Part shown: positions 14,290-14,352 of the stretch, one piece after another
Position numbering within the stretch: the first letter of the stretch is position 1
How the letters are laid out: each line of letters starts with the position of its first letter
Assembly (NCBI GenBank): GCA_002304835.1
Contig: DBPK01000001.1
Span: 211,839 to 226,190, forward strand
Length of the DNA: 14,352 nt
Direction: 5' to 3'
From: Firmicutes bacterium UBA1422
GTDB taxonomy: Bacteria > Bacillota > Clostridia > Peptostreptococcales > Anaerovoracaceae
Program-made: the position numbers and the translations under genes
The notes under the pieces: model-generated
Told to the model about the DNA's origin: nothing
The model's database searches: none
What the model saw: only the letters and a program-made list of their open reading frames with translations

Positions 14290-14352
14290 TGGCGGAGAAG
14301 GTGGGATTCGAACCCACGTGCCCTTGCGGGCAACCGCATTTCGAGTGCGGCT
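14290..14352 (-). tRNA. tRNA-Ser(CGA), 3' part, cut by window edge
   Basis: On the minus strand the anticodon stem CCGCA/TGCGG encloses loop CTCGAAA, giving anticodon CGA (reads UCG). A long variable arm with a CCCGC/GGG-type stem, typical of class II tRNA-Ser, is followed by the T arm GTGGG-TTCGAAT-CCCAC, the acceptor strand CTTCTCC, discriminator G and an encoded CCA ending at 14290. The D arm and the 5' acceptor strand lie outside the window. Confidence 0.94.

Noticed and set aside
14124..14339. 71-codon open frame on the minus strand across tRNA-Ser and the ferritin promoter
   Set aside because: It runs through a clear tRNA, a hairpin and the promoter region, and its translation looks random.

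Overview
The window looks like a chromosomal segment from an anaerobic, low-to-mid-GC Bacillota, most likely class Clostridia (order Eubacteriales). This rests on strong AGGAGG-type ribosome binding sites, the rpsT/lepA/hemW neighbourhood, secreted lysine-rich proteins ending in Big_2 or fibronectin-III domains, and a small ferritin-like protein paired with a Rieske ferredoxin. I cannot name the genus from sequence alone.

Left part (1-4730): the 5' portion of a glycerol kinase gene (cut by the window edge), hemW, a small zinc-ribbon gene and lepA all read leftwards. lepA, the zinc-ribbon gene and hemW are tightly packed and look like one operon. rpsT diverges from lepA. The two start from back-to-back sigma70-type promoters whose -35 boxes overlap, with a dyad across the lepA -10 region. 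A bidirectional terminator closes rpsT.

Middle part (4743-8690): a long-chain acyl-CoA synthetase and, 14 bases downstream, a secreted glycosyl-hydrolase-like (YngK/GHL10) protein with a Big_2 domain form a leftward pair. deoD (purine nucleoside phosphorylase, TTG start) diverges from it and ends at a symmetrical 16-bp terminator hairpin shared with the next, convergent gene.

Right part (8739-14352): a 963-residue secreted beta-helix-type repeat protein with a C-terminal FN3 domain is followed upstream by an IS110-family insertion sequence. The IS lies between two 131-bp direct repeats that differ at one base. The upstream copy belongs to the IS left-end leader and holds a TATAAT box and the 5' half of a possible 148-nt structured RNA, a candidate bridge RNA. 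The other copy forms the 5' leader and part of the ribosome binding site of the secreted-protein gene, so an IS-derived segment may now drive a surface or secreted gene. Beyond the IS are a 57-base structured inverted repeat, a possible gene remnant and ribosome-binding-site-like sequences with no gene behind them. Then come a two-gene iron/redox operon (EncFtn-like ferritin, Rieske ferredoxin) and the 3' part of tRNA-Ser(CGA), cut by the window edge.

The most interesting region is 11631-13450: the IS110 element with its duplicated left end and possible guide RNA. The EncFtn-Rieske pair is second.
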